Assembly (NCBI RefSeq): GCF_003937825.1
Contig: NZ_RSFW01000031.1
Span: forward strand, 1-32,031
Source: Mesobacillus subterraneus
GTDB lineage: Bacteria > Bacillota > Bacilli > Bacillales > Cytobacillaceae
Reading direction: 5' to 3'
DNA: 32,031 bases
The notes below the pieces were generated by a model. It ran no database searches. It was not told the DNA's origin and worked only from the letters and a program-made list of their open reading frames with translations. Every line of letters begins with the position of its first letter. Within the stretch, counting starts at the first letter, position 1. Positions 29,407 through 32,031 of this stretch are shown in pieces. A program made the translations under genes and the position numbers.

Positions 29407-30585
29407 ATGAGAAAGCTCTCAATGGTCGCTCTATCTCTTGTCCTTCTGCTGACGGCCTGTGCCCCGAATTTTCAAAAGCAGGAAGAGGTCGTCCAAAAGA
29501 CGGATGAAGACACAAAAGAAAAAGCGATTATCCCGAAATACAAAATTTCGGACGAATATTACCGGACCATCATGCCGTTTCAGCCCGGGGAAGCACGCGG
29601 CATGGTCGTCAACAATCTGAATACCCGCTATGACATCACCGAGTTTGAAACCGGATTGATGCGCATCGCACAAAATGCGTTTTCGACTGACAAATATGTG
29701 TTCAAGGAAGGCCAATACCTTGACAGCAGGACAGTGGGCCTCTGGCTGAACCGGAAGTTCAACGAGAATCAGCTGAAGGAAAGGAAAATGAAAGCAGACG
29801 ATAACATCGGACTGAATCCGCTCGATCCTGGAAACGGGGATGTGCATAAGCGGAACGAAAAAAACCCGATTTATCTTGCTCACATCCTTGAACACAATTA
29901 TCTAGTTCAATCAAGCGGCGAGAAGGGCACCTATCAGCTCGGAGGCATTGCCATCGGACTGGCCCTGAACTCTGTCCATTATTACCAGGAAGAACAGTAC
30001 GGCGCGGTTTTTGAGAAAAACATTACCCGTTCCGTCCTCGAAGCGGAAGGAAAGAAGATTGCCCAGGAAGTGGTAAGCAGATTAAGAGGCATCAAAGAAC
30101 TGCAGGATGTTCCGATCACGATCGGGTTATTCGAACAGGAAAGCCGGTCCTCTGTCGTGCCTGGGAACTTCTTTGCGTATGCCCAGGTTTCCCAGGGAAG
30201 CTCCAATATCGGCAGCTGGAAGGATGTAAAAGAAGAGTATATCCTGTTCCCGTCCGATAAAGCCGAAAAGGAACACAGGGACGATCTGACCTTCTTCCAG
30301 AACTTCAAACAGGATGTGGAAGAATACTTCCCTAACTTCAACGGTGTCATCGGCAAAGGCTTTTACATCGACGGACAGCTCCAGGAAATGAACATCAACA
30401 TCCCGATCCAATTTTACGGGAAAGCCGAAGCAATCGGCTTCACCCAGTACGTGACCGGACTCGTGATGGAGCATTTCCCTAGCTACATCTCCGTCCAGGT
30501 CAGCGTTTCCTCCGTCATGGGCCAGGAAGCACTGATCGTCAAGAAGCCTGACCAGGATGAACCATTTGTGCATATCTACCAGTAA
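29407..30585 (+). CDS. yerH: CamS-family lipoprotein YerH
   Basis: A lipoprotein of the CamS (sex-pheromone precursor) family, known as YerH in B. subtilis. The signal peptide MRKLSMVALSLVLLLTAC gives lipidation at C18. The mature part (19-392) contains PFQPGEARGMVVNNLNTRYDITEFETGLMRIAQNAF and, later, VPITIGLFEQESRSSVVPGNFFAYA, typical of the family. In staphylococci and enterococci the cleaved signal peptide yields a short pheromone; here only the family resemblance is seen. The gene follows ligA by 15 bp, as in B. subtilis, and is closed by a terminator. Confidence 0.94.
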   Translation: MRKLSMVALSLVLLLTACAPNFQKQEEVVQKTDEDTKEKAIIPKYKISDEYYRTIMPFQPGEARGMVVNNLNTRYDITEFETGLMRIAQNAFSTDKYVFKEGQYLDSRTVGLWLNRKFNENQLKERKMKADDNIGLNPLDPGNGDVHKRNEKNPIYLAHILEHNYLVQSSGEKGTYQLGGIAIGLALNSVHYYQEEQYGAVFEKNITRSVLEAEGKKIAQEVVSRLRGIKELQDVPITIGLFEQESRSSVVPGNFFAYAQVSQGSSNIGSWKDVKEEYILFPSDKAEKEHRDDLTFFQNFKQDVEEYFPNFNGVIGKGFYIDGQLQEMNINIPIQFYGKAEAIGFTQYVTGLVMEHFPSYISVQVSVSSVMGQEALIVKKPDQDEPFVHIYQ

Positions 30586-30586
30586 G

Positions 30587-30620
30587 ACAAAGCAAGGAGC
30601 TGCGGCTCTTTGCTTTTTAT
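30587..30620 (+). terminator. Intrinsic terminator after yerH
   Basis: AAAGCAAGGAGC (30589-30600) pairs with GCTCTTTGCTTT (30605-30616) over 12 positions with one G-U, loop TGCG, followed by TT and AT-rich sequence. Confidence 0.9.
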
Positions 30621-30695
30621 TTTGGAAAAAATTGAAACGTTCCCTCATTTTTCATCGTATATATTCTGACAATTCGAAGGATATGAGGTGGATGT

Positions 30696-30959
30696 ATGCC
30701 TGTTCAAAGTCAAAGAGCCAAATGGAATTATGTTCTGAAAACTGCTGTGTTGTGGGCGTTTGGAATGTCAGCATTTATTTATCTTTTTCAATGGGTGACC
30801 GGGCAAGTATCTGAGCGATATCCCTCTATGTCCCTAGCTTTAGTGTCCATTCTCATGGGGATCATGGCGGGTGCAATCGTGATCTTTCCTATTGGTATTA
30901 TGGCTGGGCTGTTATTTTGGAGGAAAAAGTTCGATAAACAGGGGGCAAGGGGAAAATGA
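30696..30959 (+). CDS. Small two-helix membrane protein of unknown function
   Basis: I do not recognise this 87-residue protein. It has a basic N-terminus (QSQRAKWNY), a first hydrophobic helix (about 13-34), a short polar loop (GQVSERYPS), a long hydrophobic stretch rich in Gly, Ile and Met (about 46-74), and a basic tail (WRKKFDKQGARGK). Both ends are probably cytoplasmic. The ATG at 30696 follows GAGGTGG by 4 nt. It overlaps the next gene by 4 bp (ATGA), so the two form a coupled pair. A possible -35 (TTGAAA, 30632) has no -10 at a good distance. Confidence 0.75.
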   Translation: MPVQSQRAKWNYVLKTAVLWAFGMSAFIYLFQWVTGQVSERYPSMSLALVSILMGIMAGAIVIFPIGIMAGLLFWRKKFDKQGARGK

Positions 30960-31429
30960 TGCGTAGTTTCTTTCTTGTAATAGTTGTAGTTTTATTATTG
31001 GCAGGCTGTTCAATACCAGCATCCATTGCCTTGACAGAAGAAGATGGCCACGAAATAGAAAGATACATACGGCAGGAAGTGATGAGCCCGAATTTTGGCG
31101 GGGAAGTATTCAGTGCTCATGAAATCCTTGCCACCAGTAAAGACAAGGGCGAAATCTACTTATGGGCTTTGATTGAGGAGTATTATAAAGACGGTGCTGC
31201 AGTGGAACAAGGTTCCGGCATGTCTGTGCCGATGGTGTTGAAGGTTGATCAAAGCGGGGATTCACTCAAAGTGGTGAGCCATACCCTGCCGCGGGACGGA
31301 AGTCTTTACGCTGATGATATTAAAGACATGTTCCCTTACTTTGCCGGGCAAAAAGCTCTCGATTACCCATCCAATCATATAAAAAAGTTAATCAAGGAAA
31401 TAGAAGCCGAGGTTGCGGAAAAAATGTGA
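30956..31429 (+). CDS. Putative lipoprotein of unknown function
   Basis: A 157-residue predicted lipoprotein. MMRSFFLVIVVVLLLAGC is a signal peptide with lipidation at C18. The mature part begins with EEDGHEIERYIRQEV and includes EVFSAHEILATSKDKGEIYLWALIEEYYKDG, LKVDQSGDSLKVVSHTLPRDGSLYADDIKDMFP and a Lys/Glu-rich C-terminal helix. I recall similar unnamed lipoproteins in Bacillaceae but no function. Two ATGs adjoin (30956 and 30959); AAGGGG suits either. It is coupled to the small membrane protein upstream, suggesting a joint envelope role. Confidence 0.82.
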   Translation: MMRSFFLVIVVVLLLAGCSIPASIALTEEDGHEIERYIRQEVMSPNFGGEVFSAHEILATSKDKGEIYLWALIEEYYKDGAAVEQGSGMSVPMVLKVDQSGDSLKVVSHTLPRDGSLYADDIKDMFPYFAGQKALDYPSNHIKKLIKEIEAEVAEKM

Positions 31430-31464
31430 AAAAGCAAAGAGGGGAATTCTCTTTGCTTTTTACA
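31429..31464. terminator. Bidirectional terminator between convergent genes
   Basis: AAAAAGCAAAGAG (31429-31441) and CTCTTTGCTTTTT (31449-31461) form a perfect 13-bp stem with a 7-nt loop. A- and T-tracts on both sides let it serve the lipoprotein gene and the leftward DinB-family gene. Confidence 0.93.
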
Positions 31465-31918
31465 TGCATTTCTTAATATCCAGGATGGTCTGAAGGTGCA
31501 TGCCTTCATGAAAAATCGTCCGTACCAGGACTTGCTCGATCGTATGCATGCCCATTTCTGTCGGCGCGAATTCCTCTTCCAATCGCTCGCCATAGGTTTC
31601 TTTTATTCTGGCAGGCTGTGTTTTCAGCAATTCTTTCAACACTCTGACAGAAGGTGTCTCTTCGGTAAAATCGGCCGGAGAGGTACCGTAGCCAAACCAT
31701 GAGTTAAACTTTTCCGGAACATCTGCGGGTTCCTTCGCCACCGCCTGGATCCATAGATATTGATCAAGATAGATATGCCCGAGATTCCAGCGGATATTAT
31801 TGTTGAACCCTGCCGGGATTTTCTCCGCATCCTCGTCAGAAACCGTATTTGCCACCTCTAAAATTTCACTGCGATAGGTTTCCAGCTGATTGAATAACAC
31901 TTCATGCCGTTTTTTCAT
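31460..31918 (-). CDS. DinB-family (DinB_2-like) protein
   Basis: A 152-residue four-helix-bundle protein of the DinB/YfiT superfamily. These are putative metal-dependent enzymes, some of them thiol transferases; the role of this one is unknown. The metal-binding histidine triad is visible: H48 (WNLGHIYLDQ), H137 and H141 (FHEGMHLQTI). Other family features are the N-terminal RSEILEVANTVSDEDAEKIPAGFNNNIRW and the C-terminal HTIEQVLVRTIFHEGMH. The ATG at 31918 follows AAAGGAG by about 10 nt. It converges on the lipoprotein gene and shares its terminator. The 113 bp to the window end hold no gene I can support. Confidence 0.9.
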   Translation of the reverse strand: MKKRHEVLFNQLETYRSEILEVANTVSDEDAEKIPAGFNNNIRWNLGHIYLDQYLWIQAVAKEPADVPEKFNSWFGYGTSPADFTEETPSVRVLKELLKTQPARIKETYGERLEEEFAPTEMGMHTIEQVLVRTIFHEGMHLQTILDIKKCM

Positions 31919-32031
31919 GTAAAATAGACTCCTTTTAGAATGATAAATACATATTCGCTAGATTTAAGCGGTTGACCTGCTGAAAATGACCTCAGATTTG
32001 TGAGGAAGGAGAATATATCAACTACATTTTT

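Noticed and set aside
30127-30648. 173-codon antisense open frame over yerH
   Set aside because: It crosses the yerH terminator hairpin, shows no domain and is explained by yerH codon use.
30589-31461. Duplicated terminator, as the hairpins at 30589 and 31429 share AAAGCAA/TTTGCTTT arms
   Set aside because: Loops and central stems differ and such A/T-flanked arms are common in Bacillus terminators; no evidence of duplication.

Overview
The window is a stretch of a Firmicutes chromosome, almost certainly Bacillaceae (Bacillus or a close relative such as Mesobacillus). The evidence is strong AAGGAGG-type ribosome binding sites, a complete purEKBCSQLFMNHD operon in Bacillus subtilis order, and the B. 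subtilis-type neighbourhood yebE-yebG-pur-yerA-yerB-yerC-pcrB-pcrA-ligA-yerH. Gene names rest on recognising protein families by eye; no database search was run.

Layout. Positions 1-18 are the last bases of a 5S rRNA gene, followed by its terminator. A methyl-accepting chemotaxis protein with a near-perfect SigD promoter comes next (358-2145). Two leftward genes follow: a manganese catalase and a NIPSNAP-family protein that probably starts at TTG. Rightward yebE and yebG (overlapping by 4 bp) lead to the pur control region, which has paired PurBoxes, a promoter, a guanine-type purine riboswitch with a mutually exclusive antiterminator/terminator, and a possible pseudoknot in the linker. The twelve pur genes (4903-17907) convert PRPP to IMP; most overlap or nearly abut. 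Two breaks are unusual: a terminator-like hairpin between purB and purC, and a 264-bp spacer between purF and purM holding six units at an exact 21-bp period.

After purD lies a tiny antisense membrane-protein gene (EYxxD type), sitting between purD and the most plausible pur terminator, and a leftward DUF2892 gene. A structured 133-182 bp repeat precedes yerA (adenine-deaminase family), which is followed by yerB (lipoprotein) and yerC (TrpR-like regulator). Next is a ~600-bp non-coding region with two more six-unit arrays (20-bp and 21-bp periods), then a sodium/solute symporter not found at this place in B. subtilis. The pcrB-pcrA-ligA-yerH block covers a prenyl transferase, a DNA helicase, NAD-dependent DNA ligase and a CamS-type lipoprotein. 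The right end has a small two-gene unit (membrane protein plus lipoprotein) of unknown function and a leftward DinB-family gene.

The main novelty candidates are the three phased arrays (13212-13337, 21931-22050, 22178-22303). All have exactly six units and a period of about two DNA helical turns. Two share a TTTTCNCTAYRAAAA-type core, and one sits inside an essential biosynthetic operon. Other repeats are a hairpin repeat shared between the purE leader and the pcrA-ligA gap, the nested inverted repeat before yerA, and a REP-like fragment near the left end.
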